Shown here: positions 27,834-35,888 of the stretch, piece by piece
How the letters are laid out: each line of letters opens with the position of its first letter
How positions within the stretch are numbered: position 1 is the first letter of the stretch
Assembly: GCF_902497775.2 (NCBI RefSeq)
Contig: NZ_OZ024668.1
Span: 705,826-769,825, forward strand
Length of the DNA stretch: 64,000 bases
Source: Pseudomonas fluorescens
GTDB taxonomy: Bacteria; Pseudomonadota; Gammaproteobacteria; Pseudomonadales; Pseudomonadaceae
Reading direction: 5' to 3'
The notes under the pieces: model-generated
Seen by the model: only the letters and a program-made list of their open reading frames with translations
The model's database searches: none
What the model was told of the DNA's origin: nothing
Program-made: the position numbers and the translations under genes

Positions 27834-28043
27834 TTAGATAACTTCTACTTCTTCAGCCTGCATGCCTTTCTGACCGCGGGTAGCGATGAAAGAGACCGCT
27901 TGGCCTTCTTTCAGGCTTTTGAAGCCGTCAGCTTTGATGGCTTTGAAGTGTACGAACAGGTCGTCACCGGATTGTGGGGTGATGAAGCCGAAGCCTTTTT
28001 CATCGTTGAACCACTTAACGGTACCGGTTTGGCGATTGGACAT
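27834..28043 (-). CDS. Cold-shock domain protein (CspA family)
   Basis: 69-residue single cold-shock domain with both RNA-binding motifs, RNP1 (KGFGFI) and RNP2 (LFVHF), preceded by GTVKWFNDE. It binds single-stranded nucleic acid and acts as an RNA chaperone. AGGAG lies about seven bases before the ATG. The roughly 150-base upstream region up to a possible GAGAATATCT -10 near 28160 would give a long leader, as in other csp genes. Whether it is cold-induced cannot be told. Confidence 0.95.
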   Translation of the reverse strand: MSNRQTGTVKWFNDEKGFGFITPQSGDDLFVHFKAIKADGFKSLKEGQAVSFIATRGQKGMQAEEVEVI

Positions 28044-28394
28044 GGTCTGTCTCCTTGGACAAAGTTAACTACGACTCAGGAAACGCCCTGGCCGAGACTG
28101 AGTGCAAAGAGGCAGAAAATTCATGAAGATGGGTTGATCGAAATCTTGCATCAGGTAGATATTCTCAGTGACACGTGCAGCACAGTGGCGTCACCTTAAC
28201 CCTTTTTCCAGAACGTGCCAATGGTCTTGTGAAGCTTTCTCATAATTCATGACTGACGGTGCTTGGGGCCCCCGTGCAGGCCCCGTCATACGGGGATCCG
28301 ACGGTTGATGCTGCATGGAACTTTGAACCCGGCGCCGGGCCCGGTAAGATGCCGCACAGAATTTTTTCACCACGCAATTTCAGGACACCCCGCC
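28044..28394. other. Divergent region csp / dcd
   Basis: 351 bases. The left part is the probable long leader and promoter of the cold-shock gene. A GC-rich hairpin-forming stretch lies at about 28258-28295 (GGGGCCCCC...GGCCCC). I see no gene and no clear promoter for dcd. Confidence 0.5.
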
Positions 28395-28961
28395 ATGAGC
28401 ATCAAATCGGACAAGTGGATTCGCCGCATGGCGCAGGAACACGGCATGATCGAGCCGTTCGTCGAGCGCCAGGTGCGCGGTGAGAGCGACAACCGGCTGA
28501 TCTCCTTCGGCGTCTCCAGCTACGGCTACGACGTGCGCTGCGCCGACGAGTTCAAGGTGTTCACCAACATCAACTCGGCGACCGTCGACCCGAAAAACTT
28601 CGATGCCGGCAGCTTTGTCGACGTCAAGAGCGACGTCTGCATCATTCCGCCGAACTCCTTCGCCCTGGCCCGCACCGTCGAGTACTTCCGTATCCCGCGC
28701 AACGTGCTGACCATCTGCCTGGGCAAGAGCACCTACGCCCGCTGCGGCATCATCGTCAACGTCACCCCGCTTGAACCCGAGTGGGAAGGGCACGTGACCC
28801 TGGAGTTCTCCAACACCACCACGCTGCCGGCGAAGATCTACGCCAACGAAGGCGTGGCGCAGATGCTCTTCCTCGAATCCGATGAAGAGTGCGAAGTGTC
28901 CTATAAGGATCGTGGCGGCAAGTACCAGGGCCAGCGCGGCGTCACCCTGCCACGCACCTGA
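28395..28961 (+). CDS. dcd: dCTP deaminase
   Basis: 188-residue trimeric enzyme converting dCTP to dUTP, the main source of dUMP for thymidylate synthesis in Gram-negative bacteria. The core motif [10 protein letters not shown] and the catalytic region [33 protein letters not shown] (with the active-site Glu in TLEFSN) are intact; the C-terminal [11 protein letters not shown] lid is present. The start at 28395 (MSIKSDKW) lies behind AGGACACCCCGCC. Confidence 0.96.
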   Translation: MSIKSDKWIRRMAQEHGMIEPFVERQVRGESDNRLISFGVSSYGYDVRCADEFKVFTNINSATVDPKNFDAGSFVDVKSDVCIIPPNSFALARTVEYFRIPRNVLTICLGKSTYARCGIIVNVTPLEPEWEGHVTLEFSNTTTLPAKIYANEGVAQMLFLESDEECEVSYKDRGGKYQGQRGVTLPRT

Positions 28962-29060
28962 GGCGACAAAGCGAGGGAATTCCTCGCCTCCGGCAGACTC
29001 CAACGAGTTGAAGCACTGCGCCTGGCAACACGCCAGGCGCACGTCAACCAGGAGCAGCCC

Positions 29061-29294
29061 ATGAAACTCGACCCGACCATCAGTGCCAAGCTGGCCGTGC
29101 TGCAGCCCAACAGCGTTGGGGTGTTGGCCTGGTCGCTGCTGGCCTATCCGCACCCGCACATCGTGCAGGCAGGCGGTGTGCCCGGTCAGCCGGATCCAGA
29201 CACCCCTGACTCACCGCAACCGGGGGAGAATCCGCCGATGGAGCCGGGTGAGCCAACCTTGCCCGACGAGCCACCACCGGCACCCGTCGCCTGA
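29061..29294 (+). CDS. Small hypothetical protein with Pro-rich tail
   Basis: 77 residues. The N-terminal 38 residues (KLDPTISAKLAVLQPNSVG...YPHPHIVQAGG) are mildly hydrophobic; the remainder is Pro/Asp/Glu-rich (PDPDTPDSPQPGENPPMEPG). CAGGAG six bases before the ATG and the codon usage support a real gene. No family recognised. It is convergent with the ABC ATPase gene, with a three-base gap between the two stop codons. Confidence 0.65.
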   Translation: MKLDPTISAKLAVLQPNSVGVLAWSLLAYPHPHIVQAGGVPGQPDPDTPDSPQPGENPPMEPGEPTLPDEPPPAPVA

Positions 29295-29297
29295 CAG

Positions 29298-30062
29298 CTA
29301 CTTGAGGTTGCCGCTGAGGAACTGGCGCAGGCGTTCGCTTTTCGGACTGCCCAGTACCTCGTCCGGCGGCCCTTGCTCCTCCACCAGCCCCTGGTGGAGG
29401 AACATCACCTGGCTCGCCACTTTGCGCGCGAAGGCCATTTCGTGGGTGACCATGATCATGGTCCGGCCTTCTTCGGCCAGGCCCTGGATTACCCGCAGCA
29501 CTTCGCCGACCAGCTCCGGGTCAAGGGCCGAGGTCGGTTCATCGAACAGCATGACTTCCGGCTCCATGGCCAAGGCCCGGGCGATGGCCACCCGTTGCTG
29601 CTGGCCGCCGGAGAGGAACGCCGGGTATTGATCCGCCACCCGCGGCGCCAGGCCAACCTTGTCCAGGTATCGGCGAGCGCGCTCTTCGGCCTCATGTTTG
29701 CTGACGCCCAGCACCCGCCGCGGCGCCATGGCGATGTTGTCCAGCACGCTCAGGTGGCTCCACAGGTTGAAGTGCTGGAACACCATGGCCAGGCGCGTAC
29801 GCAGGCGCTGCAGTTCGTCCGGGTCGGTGACATGCAGGCCATGGTGGTCCTGGGTCATGTGCACCGGCTTGCCATCGAGGGTCATGCTGCCTTCGTTGGG
29901 TTGCTCGAGGAAGTTGATGCAGCGCAGGAAGGTACTCTTGCCCGAGCCGCTGGCGCCGATCAGGCAGATCACGTCGCCGGTCTTGGCCTTGAGCGAAACG
30001 CCCTTGAGCACATGGTGCTCGCCGTAGCGTTTGTGCAGGTCTTCGATGGTCAGTTTGTACAT
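29298..30062 (-). CDS. Polar amino acid ABC transporter, ATP-binding protein (HisP/AotP type)
   Basis: 254-residue ATPase with Walker A GASGSGKST (about 36-44), Q-loop VFQHFNLWSH, signature LSGGQQQR, Walker B VMLFDEPTSALD and H-loop MVTHEMAFA. The sequence pattern is that of HisP/ArtP/AotP ATPases of basic amino acid importers. It is the last gene of a five-gene unit: binding protein, two permeases, an M14 enzyme, ATPase. Confidence 0.92.
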   Translation of the reverse strand: MYKLTIEDLHKRYGEHHVLKGVSLKAKTGDVICLIGASGSGKSTFLRCINFLEQPNEGSMTLDGKPVHMTQDHHGLHVTDPDELQRLRTRLAMVFQHFNLWSHLSVLDNIAMAPRRVLGVSKHEAEERARRYLDKVGLAPRVADQYPAFLSGGQQQRVAIARALAMEPEVMLFDEPTSALDPELVGEVLRVIQGLAEEGRTMIMVTHEMAFARKVASQVMFLHQGLVEEQGPPDEVLGSPKSERLRQFLSGNLK

Positions 30063-30085
30063 GCGCAGGCTCTAAAGGTAAGGGT

Positions 30086-31201
30086 TCAAGGCGACAGCAG
30101 GTAGCCGCTGCGGTAGGCCTGGTTGCCTGCCACGTGGGCGATAACCATGCCGGCAGTGGCCATGCGCCGCAAAGAGCGGGCATAGAGCAGGCCGGGCTGG
30201 CTGTTGCGTACCGGGGTGACCTGGTCGCTGAGCGGGTCGATGACTTCGGCGATCAGCTCATCGGCCTGCAGGTACTGGCCGGGTTTGACGTGGAACACCA
30301 GCAAACCGCCCAGCGGCGTTGCCACCGGCTCCACCCCGGCCAGCGGCGTTGCCGGGTAGCTCAGCGCGGGCAGCGCGGCGGGTTCGCCTTCAATGGCGCC
30401 GTAGCGGATCAGGTAATCGAGGATCGCCGCGCAGTCGTGTTTGGCCAGCGGATGGCTGACATCGCCCTGGCCGCGCAATTCGACGGTTACCGAGAAGCTG
30501 CCCTGGGGGATCGGGAACTGTTTGCCGAAGCGCTGCTGCAATTGCCACCAGACCAGGGTGAAGCATTCATCGAAGGACTGGCCGCCCGAATCGGTGGCCA
30601 GCAGGCTGGCCTGGGCGCCCAGGTAGCGGGACAGCGGCTCGACCTGCGGCCAGGCTTCGGGGGTGGTGTACAGGTGCGCCACGGCCTCGAAGTCGCAGTG
30701 CAGGTCGAGCACCATCTCGGCATCGCAGGCCAGGCGCTGCAAGGTCAGGCGCTGGGATTGCAGCGGGGTGTGGGCGGCATGGGCATCCAGGGCGCGGCGC
30801 AGGCTTTCGCGGATCAGGGCGATGTTGTGCTGCGGGTCCTGGCTCAGGTGATCGGCAATCTGGTCGCCGATCTGGTCGCTCAGGTCGACGAAGTGGCGGT
30901 TGAAGTTCTCGCCGCTCTGCAGCTCGTAACGGCCCAGGGGTACATCCATGAGCACCTGTTCCAGGCCCACCGGGTTGGCGATCGGCACCAGCACGATTTC
31001 GCGGCGCAGCAAGCCCTGGGCCTCAAGCTCAGCCAGGCGTTGCTTGAGGTGCCAGGCCACCAGCATGCCGGGCAGTTCATCGGCATGCAGCGACGCCTGG
31101 ATGTAGATCTTGCCGGCCCCACGCGGGCCGAAGTGGAAGCTGTGGATCTGGCGGGCAATGCCGGGCACCGGCGCCAGAATGTCGTGAGTCGAGTGATGCA
31201 T
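30086..31201 (-). CDS. M14-family succinylglutamate desuccinylase/aspartoacylase-like enzyme
   Basis: 371-residue zinc hydrolase. Metal ligands are His39 and Glu42 in SLHADELPG and His168 in VLDLHCDF; the substrate-binding Asn-Arg pair is ENFNRHF (about 101-102), and a candidate catalytic Glu is in FSVTVELRGQGD. The C-terminal 75 residues (GGLLVFHVKPGQYLQADELIAEVIDPL) look like a small beta domain. Relatives remove acyl groups from N-acyl amino acids. It lies between the permease and ATPase genes of an amino acid importer, seven bases after the permease, which suggests that the imported compound is its substrate. Confidence 0.85.
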   Translation of the reverse strand: MHHSTHDILAPVPGIARQIHSFHFGPRGAGKIYIQASLHADELPGMLVAWHLKQRLAELEAQGLLRREIVLVPIANPVGLEQVLMDVPLGRYELQSGENFNRHFVDLSDQIGDQIADHLSQDPQHNIALIRESLRRALDAHAAHTPLQSQRLTLQRLACDAEMVLDLHCDFEAVAHLYTTPEAWPQVEPLSRYLGAQASLLATDSGGQSFDECFTLVWWQLQQRFGKQFPIPQGSFSVTVELRGQGDVSHPLAKHDCAAILDYLIRYGAIEGEPAALPALSYPATPLAGVEPVATPLGGLLVFHVKPGQYLQADELIAEVIDPLSDQVTPVRNSQPGLLYARSLRRMATAGMVIAHVAGNQAYRSGYLLSP

Positions 31202-31208
31202 ATCAGTC

Positions 31209-31919
31209 CTAGTGTGTCGGTCCTAGAAAAGCCAGCCAGCGACGTTCGGCGATGCGAAACAGCCCTACCAGGGCGAAGGTCACGCACAGATAGATCAGTG
31301 CGGCGATGCCGAACGACTGAAAGGTCAGAAACGTGGCCGAGTTGGCGTCGCGGGCGACCTTGAGGATGTCCGGCACGGTGGCGGTGAAGGCGACCGTGGT
31401 GGAATGCAGCATCAGGATCACTTCGTTGCTGTAGTAGGGCAGCGAGCGGCGCAGCGCCGACGGCATGATGATATAAGCATAAAGTTTCCAGCCGCGCAGG
31501 CCATAGGCCTTGGCGGCCTCGACTTCACCATGGTTCATGCTGCGGATCGCCCCGGCGAAGATCTCCGTGGTGTAGGCACAGGTGTTCAGGGCAAAGGCGA
31601 GGATGGTGCAGTTCATCGCATCGCGGAAAAAACTGTCGAGCAGCGGCTGCGCGCGCACCGCTTCCAAGCTGTAGATCCCCGTGTAGCAGATCAGCAACTG
31701 GATATACAGCGGCGTGCCGCGAAACAGATAGGTGTAGAACTGCACGGGCCAGCGAACCCAGAAGCGCGGCGAAACCCGTGCGATCGACAACGGGATCGAG
31801 ACCACGAAGCCGATCGCCAGGGCTGCGGTGAGCAGCCACAGGGTCATCGCCAGGCCGGTGATGTGCGTGCCGTCGGTGTAGAGGAAGGCGCGCCAGTATT
31901 CCTGCAAGAGCTCGATCAT
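31209..31919 (-). CDS. Polar amino acid ABC transporter permease (HisM type)
   Basis: 236 residues, five to six spans, with the inner-membrane permease EAA motif EVEAAKAYGLRGWKLYAYIIMPSALRRSLP. FRGTPLYIQLL is typical of HisM/AotM. It pairs with the preceding HisQ-type gene, whose stop codon overlaps its ATG. Confidence 0.92.
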   Translation of the reverse strand: MIELLQEYWRAFLYTDGTHITGLAMTLWLLTAALAIGFVVSIPLSIARVSPRFWVRWPVQFYTYLFRGTPLYIQLLICYTGIYSLEAVRAQPLLDSFFRDAMNCTILAFALNTCAYTTEIFAGAIRSMNHGEVEAAKAYGLRGWKLYAYIIMPSALRRSLPYYSNEVILMLHSTTVAFTATVPDILKVARDANSATFLTFQSFGIAALIYLCVTFALVGLFRIAERRWLAFLGPTH

Positions 31920-32644
31920 CGGATGGCCTCCCGGGTGCCGACGTTATAGCGCCGTTCCAGCCAGCGCAGGGCAACGTTCGAGGCGCTGGTGATCAACAGG
32001 TAGATGAACGCGGCGACGACCAGAAAGTAGAACAGCTGGTAGCTGCTCTTGCCGGCGTCCTGGGCGGCCTTGACCAGGTCGGCCAGACCGATGATCGACA
32101 CCAGCGCAGTGGCCTTGAGCATCACCATCCAGTTGTTGCCGATGCCTGGCAGGGCGAAGCGCATCATTTGCGGGAAGACCACGAAGCGAAAGCGTTGCAG
32201 GCGCTTGAGGCCATAAGCGGTGGCCGCTTCAACCTGGCCACGGGGCACGGCGAGGATGGCGCCGCGAAAAGTTTCGGTGAAATAGGCGCCGTAGATGAAG
32301 CCGAGGGTGATCACCCCGGCGGCAAACGGGTCGATTTCGATGTATTCCCATTCCATGGTATCGGTCAGGGTGGTCAGCCAGGTTTGCAGGCTGTAGAAAA
32401 TCAGCAGCATCAGCACCAGGTCCGGAACCCCGCGAATCAGCGTGGTGTAGGCCTGGGCGATCAGGCGTAGCGGGCGCAGCGGCGAGAGCTTGGCACTGGC
32501 GCCGAGCAGGCCCAGGCCAACGCTGACCAGCAGCGACATGATGGACAGCTTGATGGTCATCCAGGTGCCCTGCAGCAGCAAGGGGCCGAAGCCCTTCAAG
32601 CTGAATGCCGAGAGCCCCAGGAACTGCAGCAGGTCTTCGAACAT
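31916..32644 (-). CDS. Polar amino acid ABC transporter permease (HisQ type)
   Basis: 242 residues with about five spans, the RGVPDLVLMLLIFYSLQ loop and the EAA motif QVEAATAYGLKRLQRFRFVVFPQMMRFALPG. It forms the membrane channel with the HisM-type partner. A perfect hairpin separates it from the binding-protein gene, a common way to give the binding protein more mRNA than the membrane parts. Confidence 0.92.
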   Translation of the reverse strand: MFEDLLQFLGLSAFSLKGFGPLLLQGTWMTIKLSIMSLLVSVGLGLLGASAKLSPLRPLRLIAQAYTTLIRGVPDLVLMLLIFYSLQTWLTTLTDTMEWEYIEIDPFAAGVITLGFIYGAYFTETFRGAILAVPRGQVEAATAYGLKRLQRFRFVVFPQMMRFALPGIGNNWMVMLKATALVSIIGLADLVKAAQDAGKSSYQLFYFLVVAAFIYLLITSASNVALRWLERRYNVGTREAIR

Positions 32645-32674
32645 GAACCGAACCTATGCCAGTGGACGCGATCA

Positions 32675-32703
32675 TGTGGGAACCGGCGTTGCCGGTTCCC
32701 ACA
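32675..32703. repeat. Perfect hairpin between binding-protein and permease genes
   Basis: TGTGGGAACCGGC - GTT - GCCGGTTCCCACA: 13-bp perfect arms, a REP-type unit of the second family in this window. It lies directly after the binding-protein stop codon and has no T-tract, so it probably stabilises the upstream mRNA or attenuates read-through. Confidence 0.8.
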
Positions 32704-32707
32704 AGGG

Positions 32708-33490
32708 TTATTTGCCGCTGTAGAGGTTCAGGTCACCGAAGTGCTTTTTCTGGATTTGGGCATAGGTACCGTCGTCGTGTAACGCTTTGATACCTTTGTC
32801 CAGGAGCGCCTTGAGCTCAGTGTTACCTTTTTTGATACCGATGGCGGTCTTGGACGGCAGCAGTTCGCTGTCGACCGGTTCGCTGACTTCATAGTCGGCG
32901 CCTTTGGGCGACTTGAGAAAGCCCAGCTCAGCCTGAAGCATGTCCTGGATCGAGGCATCCAGGCGCCCGGAGGTCAGGTCGGCATAGACCTGGTCCTGGT
33001 TGGCGTAGGCCTGGGTCTTGACCCCGGCTTTGTCCAGCACGGCCTTGGCGTAGGCTTCCTGGATGGTGCCTTGTTCGTAGCCGACGGTCTTGCCCTTGAG
33101 CGAGGCCGGGTCGGCGGTCAGGCCTGCACCTTTCTTGAACACCAGGCCGGTGGGGCCGGAGAACAGTTCGCTGGAGAAATCGATGACTTTTTCGCGTGCC
33201 GGGGTAACGGTCATCGACGAGATCACGCCATCGAATTTGTTGGCCTTGAGCCCCGGAATCATGCCGTCAAAGTCACTTTCCACCCACTTGCACTTGACCT
33301 TGAGCTCTGCGCAGATGGCATTGCCCAGGTCGATATCGAAGCCCACCAGGGTACCGTCGGCGGCCTTCGATTCGAACGGTGCATAAGACGGATCGACGCC
33401 GAAGCGCAGCTCCTTGTATTCCTTGGCCAGGGTGTTCCCCGCAGCCAGACACAACGCGAGTGCGGAAAGCGTCAGCCATGCTTTTTTCAT
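32708..33490 (-). CDS. Periplasmic basic/polar amino acid-binding protein (HisJ/ArgT type)
   Basis: 260-residue binding protein with signal peptide KKAWLTLSALALCLAAGNTLA (mature from about residue 23). The SBP family 3 signature GFDIDLGNAICAELKVKCKW follows LRFGVDPSYAPFESK, and the ligand arginine/aspartate region SSMTVTPAREKVIDFS is typical of Lys/Arg/Orn/His-binding proteins. I start at MKKAWL (33490), since an ATG 13 codons upstream would spoil the signal peptide. First gene of the five-gene importer unit. Confidence 0.92.
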   Translation of the reverse strand: MKKAWLTLSALALCLAAGNTLAKEYKELRFGVDPSYAPFESKAADGTLVGFDIDLGNAICAELKVKCKWVESDFDGMIPGLKANKFDGVISSMTVTPAREKVIDFSSELFSGPTGLVFKKGAGLTADPASLKGKTVGYEQGTIQEAYAKAVLDKAGVKTQAYANQDQVYADLTSGRLDASIQDMLQAELGFLKSPKGADYEVSEPVDSELLPSKTAIGIKKGNTELKALLDKGIKALHDDGTYAQIQKKHFGDLNLYSGK

Positions 33491-33591
33491 TGTGTGTCCT
33501 TGGATTCGCAAAGTGTTGGGGTGGCACAAAGCCGTTACCGGTCGATGCCAGACAACACAGTGATAGCAAGTTTCACACCATATTCCAGGCC

Positions 33592-33646
33592 AACTCCCAC
33601 ATTCAGTGGGAGCGGGTCTTGTCAGCGATGGGCCGCAGTGCGGCCC
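33592..33646. repeat. REP-type element and hairpin after the pentahaem cytochrome gene
   Basis: CTCCCAC-ATTCA-GTGGGAG (33594-33612) plus GGCCGCAGTGCGGCC (33631-33645). The sequence AGTGGGAGCGGGTCTTGTCAG resembles the other REP units here. Located between the cytochrome stop codon and the promoter side of the binding-protein gene. Confidence 0.6.
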
Positions 33647-33654
33647 TGAACGGC

Positions 33655-35694
33655 TTAGTAGCGCGCATCCACCGGCTTGCCGCCCTTGGGCCAGTCCTTG
33701 ACCTTGTCCGGGAAGTCCGGCCGTGGCTGCTGCGAGAACCAGGCCGCGACATCCACCGCCTCCTGATCACTCAAGCCGCCCTGGCCGAGCGGGAACTTCT
33801 CGTGAAAGCCAATCGGCATGTTACGTTTGACGAACGCCGCGGCGGTGTAGGTGCGGGCCATGCCGGCACCGATATTGAACGATTGATCGCCCCACAGCGG
33901 CGGGTACACCAGGCTGCCATCTTCACGGGCCAGGCCTTCACCATTGCTGCCGTGGCACACCGCACACTGCTCGGCATACACCTGCTTGCCGTTGTCCAGG
34001 TCCGGCTTGATCGCCGTATCGATCTTGCCGACCCCGCGTCCAGCCACTTTGTCGCCCGGCAGGGTGTTCATCTTCATCCAGTCGAAATAGGCCACCATTG
34101 CCTGCATGTCCGCCGATTGTGGCGGGATTGGCTTGCCATTCATCGAGCGCCTAAAGCAGCCGTTGATGCGCTCTTCAAGGGTGACTTCCTTACCCGCCCG
34201 GGGGGCGTAGCTGGGGAAGAACGCCGAGACGCCGACAAAGGGCGAGCCGTCGGCCACGGTGCCGGCGTTGAGGTGGCAGCTGGTGCAGTTCAGCGCGTTG
34301 CCGACGTTGTCCGGCAGCAGCTCACGGGTTTGCAGGTGCAGGCGCATGCCACGGATCACCTGGTCGGCATTGGCCGCGGCGAGCAGGTTGGCCAGGCGCG
34401 GGGTTTCAAACGCAGTCGAGTCGGTGGTTTGCGGGTTGAGCTGGTCACGCAGGGCTTTTACCTGCTTGGCGGTGATCGGCGAGCTGTTGTTGCCCCAGCG
34501 GCTGCGCACGAAGCTCAGGATTTCGGCGATTTCCTCATCGGCCAGGCGGGCGAAGCCCGGCATGGTGTAGACCCGCGAATGGGTGGCGGTTTGCGCGGTT
34601 TCCCAGCCGGTGAGGGTGATGTGCAGCAGGGAGGTCGGGTTGGCCGAGGCGATGCTCGGGTTGCCGGCCAATGGCGGAAACAGGCCCTTGACCCCACGCC
34701 CGTCGGGGCGGTGGCAATCACTGCAGAACTGGGTGTAGCCCAGGCCGCCGCGGCTGCTGAACAGGTCATCCGGTGCAGCGGCTGCGGCCAGCGGGATATC
34801 CGGCATCGGCAGGTCATCTTTGCCTGGCGGCAGTGATTTCAGGTAGCTGGCGATGGCAACCAGGTCGCCATCGCTGAAGTGCTGGGTACTGTGATGGATC
34901 ACGTCGGCCATGTTGCCCGACACCGTGGCGAAACGGTTTTGCCCGGTCTTGAGCAGTTGCACGGTGTCTTCGACGGTCCACAGGTTGCGCAGGCTCAGGG
35001 CGCGCCAGTGTTCCACGGTTTCGCCGGCGAGGAAGTGCTTGCCGCTACGGCCGGCGTCGCTCATGGCCTTTTCCTGGAAGGCGATACCGCGTGGGGTGTG
35101 GCAGGCACCGCAATGGCCCAATCCCTGGACCAGGTAAGCACCACGATTGAGCACTTCATCCTTGTCGGGATCGGGCTCGAAGGGCTCGGTGTCGACGAAG
35201 GCGAAGTTCCACAGCGACAGGCCCCAACGCATGTTGAACGGCCAGCTCATGTCCGCTTCCTGGTTGGACTGGCTGATCGGCGTCACGCCGTGCATCAGGT
35301 ATGCGTAGAGCGCGCGCATGTCCTCTTCGCTCATTTTCGCGTAGGACGGGTAGGGCATCGCCGGGTACAGGTTGGTGCCGTCCGGGGTAACGCCTTCACG
35401 CATGGCCGTGTCGAACTGCTCGAAGCTGTAGCGGCCGATGCCGGTGTCCGGGTCGGGGGTGATGTTGCTCGAGTAGATGGTGCCCATCGGCGTTTTCAGT
35501 TGCAGGCCACCGGCCATTTCCGGTGCTTGCGGGGCGGTGTGGCAAGCAATGCAGTCGCCCAGCTGGGCGATGTACTTGCCGCGGGCGAGGAGTTGGCTGT
35601 CGGCCGCAGCTGCCGGGGGCGGCTCACTGGCGAGTACGGAGAACGAGAACACGGTCGTGGCCACCAGGGCCAGACGGGAGAAGGCAGATGCCAT
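33655..35694 (-). CDS. Five-haem c-type cytochrome: triheme dehydrogenase-subunit-like part fused to TsdA-like dihaem part
   Basis: 679 residues with a signal peptide (cleavage near residue 22, VLASEPPP). Five haem sites: CIACH (48-52), CGACH (195-199), CSDCH (324-328), CTSCH (470-474) and CAVCH (577-581). The first three, with GKYIAQLGDC and RGAYLVQGLGHC, match the triheme cytochrome subunit of membrane alcohol/gluconate dehydrogenases. The last two belong to a TsdA (thiosulfate dehydrogenase)/SoxA-like dihaem module; Cys513 in RINGCFRRSMNGKPIP is where TsdA has its cysteine haem ligand. It stands alone with no dehydrogenase beside it. Its donor is unknown; location is periplasmic. Confidence 0.82.
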   Translation of the reverse strand: MASAFSRLALVATTVFSFSVLASEPPPAAAADSQLLARGKYIAQLGDCIACHTAPQAPEMAGGLQLKTPMGTIYSSNITPDPDTGIGRYSFEQFDTAMREGVTPDGTNLYPAMPYPSYAKMSEEDMRALYAYLMHGVTPISQSNQEADMSWPFNMRWGLSLWNFAFVDTEPFEPDPDKDEVLNRGAYLVQGLGHCGACHTPRGIAFQEKAMSDAGRSGKHFLAGETVEHWRALSLRNLWTVEDTVQLLKTGQNRFATVSGNMADVIHHSTQHFSDGDLVAIASYLKSLPPGKDDLPMPDIPLAAAAAPDDLFSSRGGLGYTQFCSDCHRPDGRGVKGLFPPLAGNPSIASANPTSLLHITLTGWETAQTATHSRVYTMPGFARLADEEIAEILSFVRSRWGNNSSPITAKQVKALRDQLNPQTTDSTAFETPRLANLLAAANADQVIRGMRLHLQTRELLPDNVGNALNCTSCHLNAGTVADGSPFVGVSAFFPSYAPRAGKEVTLEERINGCFRRSMNGKPIPPQSADMQAMVAYFDWMKMNTLPGDKVAGRGVGKIDTAIKPDLDNGKQVYAEQCAVCHGSNGEGLAREDGSLVYPPLWGDQSFNIGAGMARTYTAAAFVKRNMPIGFHEKFPLGQGGLSDQEAVDVAAWFSQQPRPDFPDKVKDWPKGGKPVDARY

Positions 35695-35844
35695 TGCATT
35701 ATTCCTTTAATCACCTGGCCTGGGGTGGTCCCCTGGGCACAGGGCTGCAATCGTTTTTATGGTTCATCAGGCAAAGGCAGGTGACGAAACTTGCCTCAGT
35801 TTCGTTGTAAGGGATTTGCTGGCGGGGGCTGTTGATATGGATCA

Positions 35845-35871
35845 GCGCAGCCGGCATTGCACCGGCTGCGC
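35845..35871. other. Hairpin downstream of quiP
   Basis: GCGCAGCCGG-CATTGCA-CCGGCTGCGC, ten-bp perfect arms, 18 bases after the quiP stop. No T-tract, so only a possible terminator. Confidence 0.45.
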
Positions 35872-35888
35872 GTGCTGATAACGGCGTG

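Noticed and set aside
28044..28200. Possible riboswitch in the leader of the cold-shock gene
   Set aside because: No recognisable riboswitch core; long leaders are normal for csp genes.
33540..33560. TGGCAC sequence near 33520-33530 considered as a second sigma-54 promoter
   Set aside because: The required GC at the -12 position is absent and its orientation points away from the binding-protein gene.
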